From: Calvatia gigantea
Taxonomy: Eukaryota; Basidiomycota; Agaricomycetes; Agaricales; Lycoperdaceae
Assembly: GCA_025093985.1 (NCBI GenBank)
Contig: JACAAK010000001.1
Coordinates: 3,472,001-3,536,000 of the forward strand
Length of the DNA stretch: 64,000 nucleotides
Direction: 5' to 3'
The translations under genes and the position numbers were made by a program. The first letter of the stretch is position 1. Every line of letters starts with the position of its first letter. Shown here piece after piece: positions 1 through 12,012 of the stretch. The notes below the pieces were generated by a model that was given only the letters and a program-made list of their open reading frames with translations, was not told the DNA's origin and made no database searches.

Positions 1-184
1 ACCTTTCCAATATGTTACGCGGAAGTTGGACTCGAAAAGTCATATTGATAGCTACGGTAATCCTCTCGGATAGGAAGCTTTCTCGTACAGGAAACACCGT
101 CAACGTTTCCGAAATTTGAATTGTCAGCTATTTCATTCGACATCCATCCTCTGTAGCGCTACATCCAGTAACCGAGTTGCAAGA

Positions 185-3100
185 CTAAAACCCAACGACC
201 TGTGATTTGAGTGCCCCCGAAAGGACGTGTCCCCCAGCAACAGGTCGAGCAAGATGATTTTCCCCGGCATTGACAATGAAGCTGGCGATTGGGAAACCGT
301 CCAAGTTGCGAGAAGCTACAAACAAAACGGAAGCAATGAGAAGGCAATATGGGGCGAAAAAACACTCACTAACGTCCCTCATGGAATAGTATGTCGCATT
401 GAGAGTTTTTGGGGAAACCTCAAGTGTGAGAATCCCCTGAAGAAACCTTCACTCCACTGGAGATCGATGTTGTCCCTGACATATACGGAAGATACGTTCG
501 TAGAGGCCCTAAAGTCACTGATATTGAACTGGTCTGCGTCGACGTCACACCAGTTCCAGCGAATTCTACGCCAATTGCGCCGCGCCCACTTGCGGGATTA
601 TATCTGTGTGTATTTCTTTGTCGCATTCTGGGTTTCGGACGCGTTTCATGACACTTACGTCATTATGTCATTTGCATCTGGGGAAAAATCGAGAACGCTG
701 AACATTGTTTAACATAAGCAAAAGCTCGAGACACCCACGAGCAAGGTCGGACACCCAGTTGGCGTGACTGTCACCTGCTAATATGACCGTGTTGTCAATA
801 TTATTGTGATAGAGGTGATCAAGAACACGGTTTCTGTTGGAACGGTATCCATTCCACTCGTCCTAAACGGATACCATGTCACATTGAATTGTACAAAAAA
901 CTGGATTCTTACCCAATTGATGACTAGAAGTAGGGACAGTTTGAATTGGTTCAAAGACCCGCACAAATTGCACTTACCTGCTCCAAGGGAGACTTGAGTG
1001 AAAAGAACCTGTTGACTGCAATCACATTGAGGACCTGCAAAATGAACCCCATAATAGTTTTACTGAGATACTTACCCGATCACGCGCCAGACGGCTCTTC
1101 GGGATTTGGACCCGGAAAGGGTATCCCTGAGCCCTGGATTCCGGTCCCGTCAGAATGACCCCGAGACGGAGGAAGCTGCACTAACATTTCTCCTGATTGG
1201 GCCCCATTAAGGACCGGTTAGGCACATCAACGAGAGATACAACCACTACAATGGTCACCAAGATTATCGTATCCAAGATGTAAAGTATACTCACGTTCTA
1301 AAACAATGTGAAAAATACTCTTAGCTACCGAAATTGTAGGGAAGACTCACCGCGATTGTACACAACCTACAAATAAAGGCAGAACTCTGTGAGTCGCCAC
1401 TGCGTATACTCTAGTATGATATAACAACTCACATCAGTTATATCACGGTCATAATGGCCTGAAAATAGATCAGCAAACCGGTACACCCTACAGAGTTAAA
1501 ATCAACTTACGAGTATCAAGCATTGACAGGTCAAGTAACTTTCCAATCTTGAAGTTCCTCCAAATGCGGAGCTGGTCTTTTGCATTGACCTGACGGATAG
1601 GCATCCATTCATAGTAGGCACGGACACCAGCGAATTTTCTGTCCGTGAAACATGCACCAGAAGGTGAAAATGTACATCCCGCGGCTGTGTCATTTGAATC
1701 GCTCGTGCCCGCTTTCCATCCATTGTTTGCAATCTGTTACGAGAACGTGAGTTAAAGGGTCAGAATTAAGCACCGCTCACCAACCTTATGATCGTCCTAT
1801 AAAGCCATGAGATGAATTAATTGATGAGCAGAATTCTTGATGAATTTCCTTAAGAAATACACACCCTCCTAACCAGACAGACAACATGACGTTTCATCAG
1901 GCCAAGTTCTAGGATATAGAAGGCCGAAACTCACCAAACAGTAATCCAAGGAGCAGACTGGTGAGCGAACTAGAGATCAGGATCGGACCTACATTGCCCT
2001 AGCCGTTGTCGATAGCCATGGATAGTCGCCAATTCTCGACCGAGGACAGTAAATGCTTGCTCCATCACCAGTAACTTCGTAAATCTGTTCCCAGGTTGAC
2101 ATTGTGTCAAAATCCAAGAGACTCATTCCTCACATAGTCCCCAAGATGAATGAAGACGTCAACTGAAGCGTTGCGGGTCGCATAACCATACGCGTTGAAC
2201 CATCCTAAGGCATGGGTCAGCAATATGGTTACATCGTGGGGAGAGATATTTACCAGCTTGGAATTGGGAACAGGAGAACACTGCGAGCGTCAAAGGTTTC
2301 CCCCCATTAACATGTTCGGCGGGTGCTAGAGGTAACAGAATCAAACCCGCATCGACCGTTATATTCGGACTAACTCACTCTCACTGTTCGCCATTGTCCT
2401 AGTCGTTCCGACGAGGCTGACGATAGATGGATTGGTGCAATCCGCAAACTGGTAAAAGTATTCGGTGTCTGGCTTCAGCCCGGTGGCCTCGACTTTGACA
2501 GTGAAATCGACGTCGTAACTGGTAAAGGCTTCTCCGGAATTTGCATGCCCGCCTGAGAGGTCACTCGTAGTTCCGATTTTGAACGAGACGCATACGGGTA
2601 CGCTTTGGTCAGGTAACTGACCAGCGCTACTGGGAGGTGGAATTGCACGAGTCCAAAGGATGACTGAAGTGTCGAACGGGTCTCCCTGGGATATCTAGGC
2701 GTTAGTCTTGGTATTGCGGAGTCTTCCTCACGTACACTTGCAACTACATATCGTAACGTCAGTATTACTTCAGGGGGGACGATGGCGAAGACGGAACTGA
2801 CCGGAATGTGTGAAGTTCACTCCCGAGCTCCATATAACGAGCGCCTTGTTTAATTTCAGAGACGATTGATAATACTAACACACTGGTGACTGATGATCCC
2901 TTACGTTGCTGAAGTCGGATGTATAGAATCCTGGATATGATACATCCTTGGAACGGGAGGCGTCGACTGTATCCCGTCGAGCGGGTTGGGAGTTCCCGCG
3001 GCTAAGTGCAGGAGTATCATGGGCAAACTACGGCCGGCCATCACTACTGACTTCCATTAAAAGGCGGGAATGATATTGGAGACTCGCTTGGGGTTCACCG

Positions 3101-3246
3101 AAAAACGGAAAGCGGAAGACTAGGTTCCTGTCGAACTTCCCAAGGTCGGCGGCCACGCCAAGGCTGAAAAACAAGAGGAAACAAGGGAGATGCGTCGTCA
3201 GCCACCTTGATCTATCGGTCAATCGGTATTTAAGGAGACTGTGCAC
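185..3246 (-). pseudogene. PhoD-type alkaline phosphatase, decayed copy
   Basis: Exon pieces on the minus strand follow the fungal secreted PhoD family in order: hydrophobic leader (CFLLFFSLGVAA), DLGKFDRNLVFR, YPGFYTSDFSN, VNFTHSVAS/GDPFDTSVILWTRA, VKVEATGLKPDTEYFYQF, LTLAVFSCSQFQ, VFIHLGDY, APWITVW, DDHK, CFTDRKFAGVRAYYEWMPIRQ, NTVILAGDSHANWVSDLA, GAIGVEFAGTGVTST and NHLARPVAGGHV near the end. Family members are metal-dependent phosphomono/diesterases, secreted or wall-bound. Several lesions suggest it is dead: the leader frame has no ATG (open only to a GTG at 3246, stop just upstream); the segment around 2000-2060 needs a frame change; TAG lies in frame before FAHQSAPW; the usual metal-site DDHE reads DDHK; and MGPNQEKC is followed by a stop. 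GDSH and HLGDY are kept. Family assignment is firm; pseudogene status is likely, although some lesions could be sequence errors. Confidence 0.8.
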
Positions 3247-4067
3247 TCAGTCGAACGGATACTCAATCTGTTTTGTTTTGTGCTTTAAGGATTCTGATGC
3301 ACGTTCGTAATGAGAGTCTCTTCTCATACGATTTATGACATAGTTTAAATTGAGGATAATATTCTTAAGATTTGTGGGAGTGAGATGACGGAACCGCAGG
3401 GAGTGACGCACGAAAACTCGGCGTCTTGTCTTCTGTTCCTCGGGATGGTTGCACGAAGCCTCTTTGCTCCCATGGTTATACGTGCGTGCTGAGTTTGTCA
3501 ATGATGGATTCCTGAGGTTGCTTCATATCTAGGGAATGTTCAAACAAAACAGTCAAGGTTTATGATGCCTGCGTAAGTGTAGAAGAAGTGTGGCGTGAGT
3601 AAGTCTACGCCAAAAGCAGGTGCAGTAACAGACGCTTGCCCTGCACTTCTCGATCCGTTGATATTGACGTGCCGTCGTTGTGCGAAGGATACGTACATGG
3701 CGCCTGACATTATCTATTTGCCTACTCCGCCCCGTGGCTGACCGTGGTTAGGGGAAGAAAGATAATGGCTGCGAATGAAGCTCGTTCCTATTACAGTAAA
3801 TTTTTGATTATTTACTTGCGAGTATGTTAATACATAGTGATTGTGCCGTTTCGTCTCTATTTTTAATATGAGTCGTAGTGTCTCGATGATTTATACAGTT
3901 GGAAGGAAGAAAAAAAATACTATAGATCACACAAGGCAGCTTTAGGAAAAGCCAACTACTGATGAACTGACGAGCGCTCCCACCTCTCTGCGGCGGGGTC
4001 GTCACCTGAAAGATATGGTTCAATCCTATGTCATTTAGCAATCAAGAAAGACCAGTGGAGAAGAAGC
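3247..4067. other. Intergenic, nothing recognised
   Basis: This 0.8 kb stretch lies between the decayed phosphatase and the 3' end of the seven-helix gene. Only short open frames occur, without conserved motifs. An alternative terminal exon of the membrane-protein gene could lie at 3930-4010, where an acceptor-like CAG precedes a short open stretch, but I could not place it in frame. Confidence 0.5.
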
Positions 4068-5740
4068 TTACTCATTTGCTGGTGCTATAGATGAGCGAAC
4101 TTCAAACCCCCCCCTCCACGACGCATCAATCGCAACTTGATGCCGTATATGTAGCACAACTCTACAAGCCAGCACCGAATGCATCACCCGCTGCAACCTA
4201 TCATACGTAAAATTTTCAATGCGTAGATGTCAGGATGGGAATACATACAATAAGAGCAGGGTTTGATAGTCGCCCTAAGCCATGAATCAGACATATGGGG
4301 GTAGGCGAGCCAGTTCGGGACGTACAGGAAGTTTTATGATGACGAGAGCATTGAGGAGTGCAAGGGCTGATGAAACATCTCTCACTGGCTCATATGCTCG
4401 CGCATGCGCACACTAACTTACTTACCGAAAATATAGACATAGTACATGATAGCTGCGGAAAACCGATATTCAGAAAGGTCCATAGGATTGCGCCTGAGTT
4501 TTGAATGTTGGCCGCTCACCGTCAGCATAAACGGCACGCATGAAATGGGAATCCGGACCGCCTGATTTGACTATTCACGTTAAGGATTCCAAAGCATCAG
4601 CACTTGGATGGGAGGCGGCTTGGACGACACCAATTCCGTAGTACTCACAGTCCTCTATGTACCGGGTGACCATCAAAATCAACAGATCTGGGGTGGTCAT
4701 TGTCAATTTTGGAGCAAGGCGTAAAGGGCTAGGACGTACATCCATCGTATATCATTAACAGCACGAAACCCACCGAATTCATATATTTCGAAGGTCCCTT
4801 CGGGACCAAGGTGCACCCGATGAGTCTAGGGGCGGACGACGCACGATCTGGGGTGATGATCGATGATCGATGATCAGATATCCGCCCTTGTGTCGCAGAG
4901 AGATGGCACAACTACGCAAGTACTCACGCCCGAGAGAAGTTATATAAAGGCCGAATGTAACTGAGATTGCTATACACATTGCAGCGAACGCCATGCTAAG
5001 GGCATACGTAAATCGCTTGCCCTTACTCCAAACACCTATAGTCCTGAGGGTAAGGACAACTAATGAAAGAGAGGTAGGAGAGGATAAGCAGGGTTAGCGG
5101 GGGTATTAACAACATCCCGTAATGTAGAGACCTACATTCTACAATAGCCGACCCGATGACATATTCCCCTGCCACCAAAATGGTAGATGAATGCTCCTGA
5201 AAAACCGGCTGAACGTTTTCTCTTACAAGCTACAATATCATACACTCTTTCACATGTTGTTTTCGATAAAGCAAATCCTAGTTGATCTATGTGTATGTCC
5301 GCAAATGAGGTACAATATGTTGAAAGGGGTGAAACATACGGTACATCACGAGCGCAACGTCAACGAAGGTCAGATATCGCGCTAGGAGGTATAGAACTGT
5401 CCCTGCGGTCCACTCCGCTTTCCAAACGAGGGAAACCTCCAAGTCGAACGTAAAAAGCCAGTCTGACACCTGGGCACCGCTTGTGGGTCCGTCCATATTT
5501 CGGGTCATAGTTACTTAACTACTCACCATTACCGCCAGGCTAGCCACTGTCAAGCACAAGAGTTTAATCGACAGCGTCATTCAAAATAACTGACGGACAG
5601 ACGAACTGTTGAGATACTAAGCAGAACGCGCATCAGGTCCCGAAATTCTAGCGACTCCTTTTGAAATCACTCACATTAACGTGCCTCGAGCGCTCAATCG
5701 CTGTCGCAAGGTGCCGAGGCGAAAGAGCGAGTGCTTCCAT
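4068..5740 (-). CDS. DUF6533-like seven-helix membrane protein
   Basis: A multi-exon minus-strand gene starting at ATG 5740 (MEALALSPRHLATAIERS). The diagnostic exon reads SDWLFTFDLEVSLVWKAEW, TAGTVLYLLARYLTFVDVALVMY, which is the N-terminal signature of basidiomycete DUF6533 proteins. Further exons give VAGEYVIGSAIVE, VWSKGKRFTYALSMAFAAMC, IAISVTFGLYITSLG, MNSVGFVLLMIYDG, AIMYYVYIF and the typical C-terminal LQRVMHSVLACRVVLHIR. Introns are about 50 bp with GTGAGT or GTAGGT donors. The family is widespread in Agaricomycetes with unknown function; the helices place it in a membrane. A stop after APANE at 4068 was taken as the end. No disabling lesion was obvious, but exon joints in the middle are not all resolved. 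Confidence 0.72.
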
Positions 5741-6710
5741 GTCGTGCTCTCACCGATGTTGTGGGGGTGGCGAAGGTAAAGGTGAGGCTGCGGATGGAGT
5801 AGAGCGAGGGGTAAATAGGCAGACCCACACTACTAACTTTGATACCGTATATTTATACGCTTGTCAATATTTCAATTATCATCAAGAGATTATGATCTTA
5901 CAGCCTTATGCACCACAACTAGAAGCGCCGCCCCATTAGCGCATGGCTCCAAAGAATTCAAGCAGTCTCTTGCCGTCACTTCTCGTACCCGTCTTGCTTC
6001 CAGGACGAAATTTGGGGCAATCACAATGAATACCGAGCGGACCAGCCACCTATCGGGTGCGCTCTGGGGTTTCTGACAATGGCGATGCACCGGGTGAGTG
6101 CTTGAGACGATGATGCGCGCAACAAAATTACCCACGTGGCCTACCAAAGTGCATTTTCATCACACGAAGCATGATGGTGGGAGCCATGTGCTACTCATCA
6201 ACAAGTGACAGGCTAGAACCCCAAGACAAAAAAGGCTCGCTGGAGATCTACGTGTTAGAGAGGAAGCAAAGTTGACCGCATCCTGTATACTACTATCATC
6301 ATTGTACTTCATCATACTTCAAGTATTTTCGGTCGGAGAGCGTTAGGGCCTCGGAGGAACCAACGTGATCGGTTTGTGGTAAACGCCGTGATCGTGGCGT
6401 TTCCTTGGATTACACATACCTAGCTGCGCAACATGATCCTATACGAAGAGTTGTAGTTCTAGCTCGCTGCTTCCATAAGGATGGAGATATTCAACCGCGT
6501 ACTGCGACAAATCCTCGTTACATCCGATGAATTAAGCATCCTTAACTCCCTAAAAAATATTCAAACCATCAACAACGGCGTTCGACAGGGCCACCACATC
6601 AACTCCACCAAACCATCCCATCAAAACCCTCTAGAACAAAATTCCATCCGAAAACAAGTATCCAGAAAAAGCATGAGATAAAAGTTAAGTGCACATCTCA
6701 TCATGAGTAA
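5741..6710. other. Intergenic region upstream of the seven-helix gene
   Basis: This is the promoter side of the seven-helix gene and the 3' side of the F-box gene. A TATA-like ATATTTATA lies near 5848, about 110 bp upstream of the ATG at 5740. No coding segment with recognisable similarity was seen; open frames here are short. Confidence 0.45.
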
Positions 6711-9700
6711 TCACTCATAACACAAAATAAAGATCTTCCCATCCCTGTCGGAAAGGATAACGGCTCCCTGGCTCTGATCAATATTGATCGTCTCGACCAT
6801 CCCCAGATCCAGTTCATCGGGAACCTCGAGCGTCCGCACCACACCCTCCGTTTCGCGATTACGCCGTTTCCTTCTCCTAATTTTCTTTTTCTTCTTTTTT
6901 GTCGTCGTTGAAGGGGCATGCGTCCCGTTAGTACATGACCATGACGTTGAGGGTGAGGAAGATGAGGACCCGTTCACTAGGGCTGCATTACCGTTCATCC
7001 GATTTTGGTGGACGAGTTCAATGTCCCCGTCAACAGCGGTTGCCCTTTGTTTCCCCTTGCCTTTTCCATTCACCAATTCCACCTGTGCCTCCTCCTCCTC
7101 CTCTTTCTCATCCACCTCAACCTCAACCTCCTCTTCAATCCACCCATCCTCCTCATACCCATCCTCATAGGCAGGGAATGTAACAAACCTCAGAGCTTTC
7201 GGTTCCAAATCCTGCTCGTGATCCTGTTCTTCATCTAATCTTTCACCCAAAGCAGAAACCATGGCGAGTTCGTGTGATATGACGGTCCCCATGGGACCTA
7301 AAGGCACCGGAGCCATATCGTCGTCGTGACCTTCATCATCATCATCGTCATCTTCTGTGCCTTGACCAAATGTAACCGAAACACCGCTCGCACCGGTACC
7401 ACCCCCACCCCCACCACCATCCGTAATACTAATCCCACTTCCTGTCCCACCATTCCCCACTACCGTACCCTCCACCGACTCAATCGATGTCGCACTCCCC
7501 TCACCGCCACCATTACCCAACTCCCGCCTCGTCCCAGCAGGCGGAGGAGGTGGAACAACATCCTCATCACAATACTCAATCCACACCGCATGTCCAAAAT
7601 CAACCGCCACAAGCGGCCTCGGCCTCTCCAACATCTGATTATCATCATCGTCCCTCTCATCGAACACCCTCACGACCTCAAATGGTTTACTTACATACCA
7701 CATCTTCATCAAATCGTCATCTCCTGGTCTTTCTTCTATTTTTTTCCCTTCGCTACTTCCATTTCCACTTTCACTCCCGTTCATCTCACCACGGTGGCTG
7801 CCGCTGCCGTTGCTGTTGCCACTACTGCTAGTACCATTTTGTTTCTCCTCGGACCCAAGTTGTTCCTCAGTACCACCATTCTCCCCACGCACCCACATCC
7901 CCCAATCAATCGGCACCTTAAAATAATGTTGTGCCAACACAAACCTATTCCTATGCGTTTCCTGATCGTGCATGGCGAGTAGGACGACTGTACAGCTGAC
8001 TCGGGGTATACCGGGTAAGGAAGGCCACCATTGACGAACGAAGTGGGCGGATTCGGGGTACCATGTTGGGAAAGGGAAAGGATTTGGGTGCTGGGTTTGT
8101 GGATGTGAGGAGGGTGTTGTTGGGGGGGTGGGAGTGGTAGGAGTGGGAGGGTGAGGTAGGATTTGCGGAGGGGAAAGGAGTTGTGGATGTTGTGGGTGTT
8201 GTTGGGGATGGGGAAGGGGAGGGGGGTAAGAGGGGAGTGTTGCGTGTGGGAGGAGTGGAGCCGGTGGTGTCGGTATAGGCGGGGACGTCAGTACAGCGGA
8301 TGCCGAAGCAGTTGTCGAATTAGACGTAGTTGAAGCAAATGATGAGGTAGAAGATGACAATGAAGCAGGTGGTTGAGATGATGATGGAGGCGATGTGATA
8401 GACGGAGGTAACGGTATAGCTGCAGTGGAACTAGATGACGAAGATTCCGGTGCTGAATTCAGCGCCGTTATGGTGCCCGAGCTAACAACAGTGGGTGCCA
8501 CCTGTGCAGTGCCGATAGCTTGTGCGGGTGTTATGGACGGTAAGAGAAGAACCATTTGAGGCGAGAACGTATTGATCCAAACCATATCTTCATCCGTGTT
8601 GGTCGTAGCAGAGGTCGTAGTTGTAGTAGCCCGCGCCTCGGGCATTATACTTGGAAATTGAAACTTTTTCGTTAACGTTCTCGCTGGTGGTACCCGACCA
8701 ATAATCTGTGGATGTGATAACCGGCCGAGGAGGCGGGATGAATTTGACCTAAGAAGGGAAAATGGGTAGAAGTATTGATGGGCGGCTTCAGGTTCTTCGC
8801 AGTGAATGGCAATGTGCTCGTCATAGAGGATACATGACCAGTTTGCTGACACCGCCTAGAATAACCACAAACGTCAGAAACCCCCCAAAACATCAAAACT
8901 AAAGACAGGTTGACATACGTATTCAATGCCGGTGTCAATAAATACATATTCACGTTTACTCCAGTCCAGCAGAGCGTACAGTCCGATAGTATTAGAACTC
9001 GCAACCCACACAAAAGCGGATAACAAGCGCTCTGCCGGATCGAGCAAGAAGATGTTCATCACAACGCCAGTCGTCCTGAACTCAGTCACACGAGAAAAGA
9101 CCGGTTTCTCTGCCGAGCTCTCGCCTGACGGTGGGTCCGAGAACGTAAGCCGCATAAGCACGAATTCCATGACTCGGCTATCGTCTTGTCTATAATTGAA
9201 AAAAATTGCCCACAATCAGATAAACAAGCGATCGAAGTAGGGTGTGCAAAACATACGATCCGTCGAGTATCTTGGCCATGGTGAAATACACCGTCCTCTC
9301 CTCAAACTCGACCCTGCATTTCCACAATTCCCATCGTTCGCCGGGGTTCCATTCCGCAAGGCATGAATCGGTCCTGCACGTCCCAACAGACGACTTTACC
9401 GCTCTTTGTTGCACAAAGGGTATAACTGGATGTAATAGGGGAAAGCCAATCGACCTCCTCGTCGGGGGGAGCACTGACGACCTTGTACCAAGTGCGCACA
9501 GAGTGCGTGGGTGCAAGGTCGGTAGAAGTCAAGGGTCCGTCCATATAATGTGACGTTCCATAAGTATTTGTCAGGGTACCTATCGGACGCGGGGCTCTTC
9601 GGCGCCACGCGTTGTCGAACTGAGCAGCCTGGTTGACTGAGCGAATGAGCTGTTCGGTGGTAAGATCCGTGAGGCGTTGGAAGCCCTTGAGAGGGAGAGC

Positions 9701-9928
9701 GCGGCACTTGCGCAAGAGATCAGTTGCGAGTTTGCGGTATACCGGGCGGGTTGTTGTGAAATCATTCAGGGTCTTGCAGGTCTGTGTGAGTGTAAGTTTA
9801 GAAATCATCGCGAAGATAGAGAGGTCAGGGGGCAGGCGACTGACGAGATGGAGGGCGTGGATGTCATTGAGGTCGAGATAGAGGGCAATGTTGAGTAGGA
9901 GATCATATGGGAGTGTGCTAAGACCCAT
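6711..9928 (-). CDS. F-box protein with long low-complexity region
   Basis: The start is ATG 9928, reading MGLSTLPYDLLLNIALYLDL, NDIHALHL, then after a 63 bp intron (donor GTCAGT) TCKTLNDFTTTRPVYRKLA. This is an F-box, the motif that docks to Skp1 in SCF ubiquitin ligases. Downstream are exons with HTVRTWYKVV-like and KSGKVVCWDVQ segments, TVYFTMAKILDGS, RVMEFVLMRLTFSD, VWVASSNTIGLYALLDWSK and, from about 8855 down, ANWSCILYDEHIAIHCEE. The central part (about 8600-7980 and 7750-6880) is rich in Ser/Thr/Pro, then Gly and acidic residues, with KKKKKKIRRRKRRNRE near the end and a conserved-looking tail IDQSQGAVILSDRDGKIFIL. One extra G at 9373-9374 breaks the frame between CWDVQ and TDSCLAEWNPGERWELWK. 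The substrate is unknown. Confidence 0.78.
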
Positions 9929-10297
9929 GGCGACGCAACTGGCGAGCTGGTCGTGGACGACGACGACGAGGTCTGTGAAGAAAGGGAGAGAACGAGAGCC
10001 GCACAGGGCTGGGCGATTTCCCACGCCGCAATGAAGGAGTGATGAATCCCCCGAAAAGTCGGTGAAAATAATAACAACAATAATAATAAAATAAAATCAA
10101 CAGTCAGCAACGCAGCACCACTACCTGTCTCGCTAAGCACACTGTTCGTAAAATTATCCAGATTTTGGGGCGCTTGGCCCATGTGCTTGCTGACAGGCCC
10201 TGCGAGTTCAGTGGAATATCCGTGTTAGCATCGGAGGACTCAGCCAAACAGTCCCTGAGGACGACTGCCCTGTCCACATCCACCCACCAGCGTCAAC

Positions 10298-12012
10298 ATG
10301 GTCCTCAAGCTTGCCCAGGCGGCTGCTGATAGATTCTTTCCCTACCAATATGCTTATCATATTCTAATAGGCCTTGTAACACTCACAGCTCTCAGAGCGT
10401 TTTCACAAGGACGCACAACAAACCGCGAAAGAGATCTCCATAACCGGACTTTTCCTTGTCACAGTATGTTCTGGCTATCACTCGTTTATATACCTTGCTC
10501 ATTGTCGTCGCAATATAGGGTGTATTCACGCCAACTGGCCTCACACTACTGCAGTCACTTGCAGAACGGGGCGCGAAAATCATCGCACTCTCCCCGCATC
10601 GGATAGACTCGCCTTCCGTCACAATCCTCATAAGTCTCCTCCGGACAACATACAACAATGACCACATCTACGCCGAACAATGTGACCTCACTAACCCAAC
10701 CGATGTCCGCAACTTCTGCATGCGGTTCCTAACCGAAGGCGAAGACGAAGCCGATACCCAACTAAAAGACACCGACGGCAAAGACAACAAACCCAAGCCT
10801 AAAGCAACAACCGACAAACGGCTAGACGGTATCATCTTCGCGCACGAATACCAACACATCGGTGTCTTCTCTCCTTTCCTGTGCAACAAATCCTCAACCA
10901 CGACCGAAGAGGAACAAACACTCCGCGAGTCCAACTCACTCGCAACCTTCCTCATAATTACCCTTCTCCTCCCCGCACTCCTCGTCGCACCCGTCGAACG
11001 CGATATTCGTATCATCAACGTCGTAAACCCTTTCTATGCCGCTGCCGCCGCCTCCGTTCGGACATCCAAGAACTTTGATCCAAGATTTGGGCTCTCCACA
11101 CCCTCCGAGTCATCCGCGTCTATATTGACACCGAACTCGGTGTTTCTAACAGAAGGTCTACGCTCCTTACGCACCATAATCCTCACGAGGACACCTCCAA
11201 CGCATCTTTGACGCTCTTCCCAAACCTCAAATCCCAAAAACAGAAGAGGGGTCGAGTACAATCCCGGTCATCAGTCCCCGTATGCAACGGAGTAATATCG
11301 TCGCTGTTAGCGTCTCGCCCGGTCTAAGTCGGGTAGACACCATCTCGAGATTACTCAACGCAGATTGGAGTTTGGTCGAAACTGAGGATGGGTCAGTTGA
11401 GAGAAAGTTTTCTTGGTTCGGTGTTTCACTGTACGTCCTCCCTTCCATCCTCCCTACGCCCGGAATCTTCTAATTTGCGTATTGGAAAGGTACATGTTGC
11501 TCCTCCCCTTACTCCATATAACAACCAAATCCCCAAAAGCAACAATCCAAAGCATCCTCCACGCGCTCTTCCTCCCAACCCCATTCAAAGTCCTCTCTCA
11601 ATCCATATCCACTACCTCTTCCGAAGCAGAGCCCCCGTCATCGTCATCGTCATCACCACCATCATCATTATCAACGCCAACATCAAAGCCAAGACTCATC
11701 CCCGAAGAACTCCTCAAACCAGGCGCACTCTACGCCGAATGCGCAGTCGTCAACCTCCCACTCTCTATACCTATACCTCCATCCACTGCAACCGACGATC
11801 AAAAAACCGAAACCTCCAAGAGGAAAGAGAAGGAGAAGGACACAGGCCTCAAAGAAGAAGTACTCCAAATTGACGAAGATGGAGAGTACGGAGGTGAACT
11901 CGCCGGAAGAGTAGTTTGGGAGGCATATGAATCTGCTTTGAAAGTTTGGGAATATACTGCCGTTGCTGCTACTACTGCTGGGGATGGGAAGAAAGCATGG
12001 TTAGCTCAGTAG
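10298..12012 (+). CDS. SDR-like (Rossmann-fold) protein
   Basis: The start is ATG 10298 (MVLKLAQAAADRFFPYQYAY) with a hydrophobic N-terminal stretch, then RTFLVTG/VFTPTGLTLLQSLA, RGAKIIALSPH, HIYAEQCDLTNP, LDGIIFAHEYQHIG, LIITLLLPALLV, IRIINVVNPFYAAAAASV and IVAVSVSPGLSR. This pattern of a TG-x(n)-G opening, a CDLT-type loop, an NV.NP strand and an SPG loop fits a short-chain dehydrogenase fold. The canonical YxxxK catalytic pair is not clear (FYAAAAA instead), so enzyme activity is doubtful. A C-terminal exon after a 75 bp intron adds YMLLLPLLHITTKSP and a Ser-rich linker. Two one-base insertions (10454-10455 and about 11191) break the frame; corrected reading matches the fold throughout. 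The substrate is unknown. Confidence 0.66.

Noticed and set aside
4851..4880. Short GATCGAT tandem repeats
   Set aside because: Only three to four copies, in an intron/exon edge of the seven-helix gene; not a CRISPR array or a meaningful satellite.
7326..7982. Long plus-strand open frame within the F-box gene
   Set aside because: It is the antisense of the low-complexity Ser/Pro/acidic region; its sequence is compositionally biased and has no domain.
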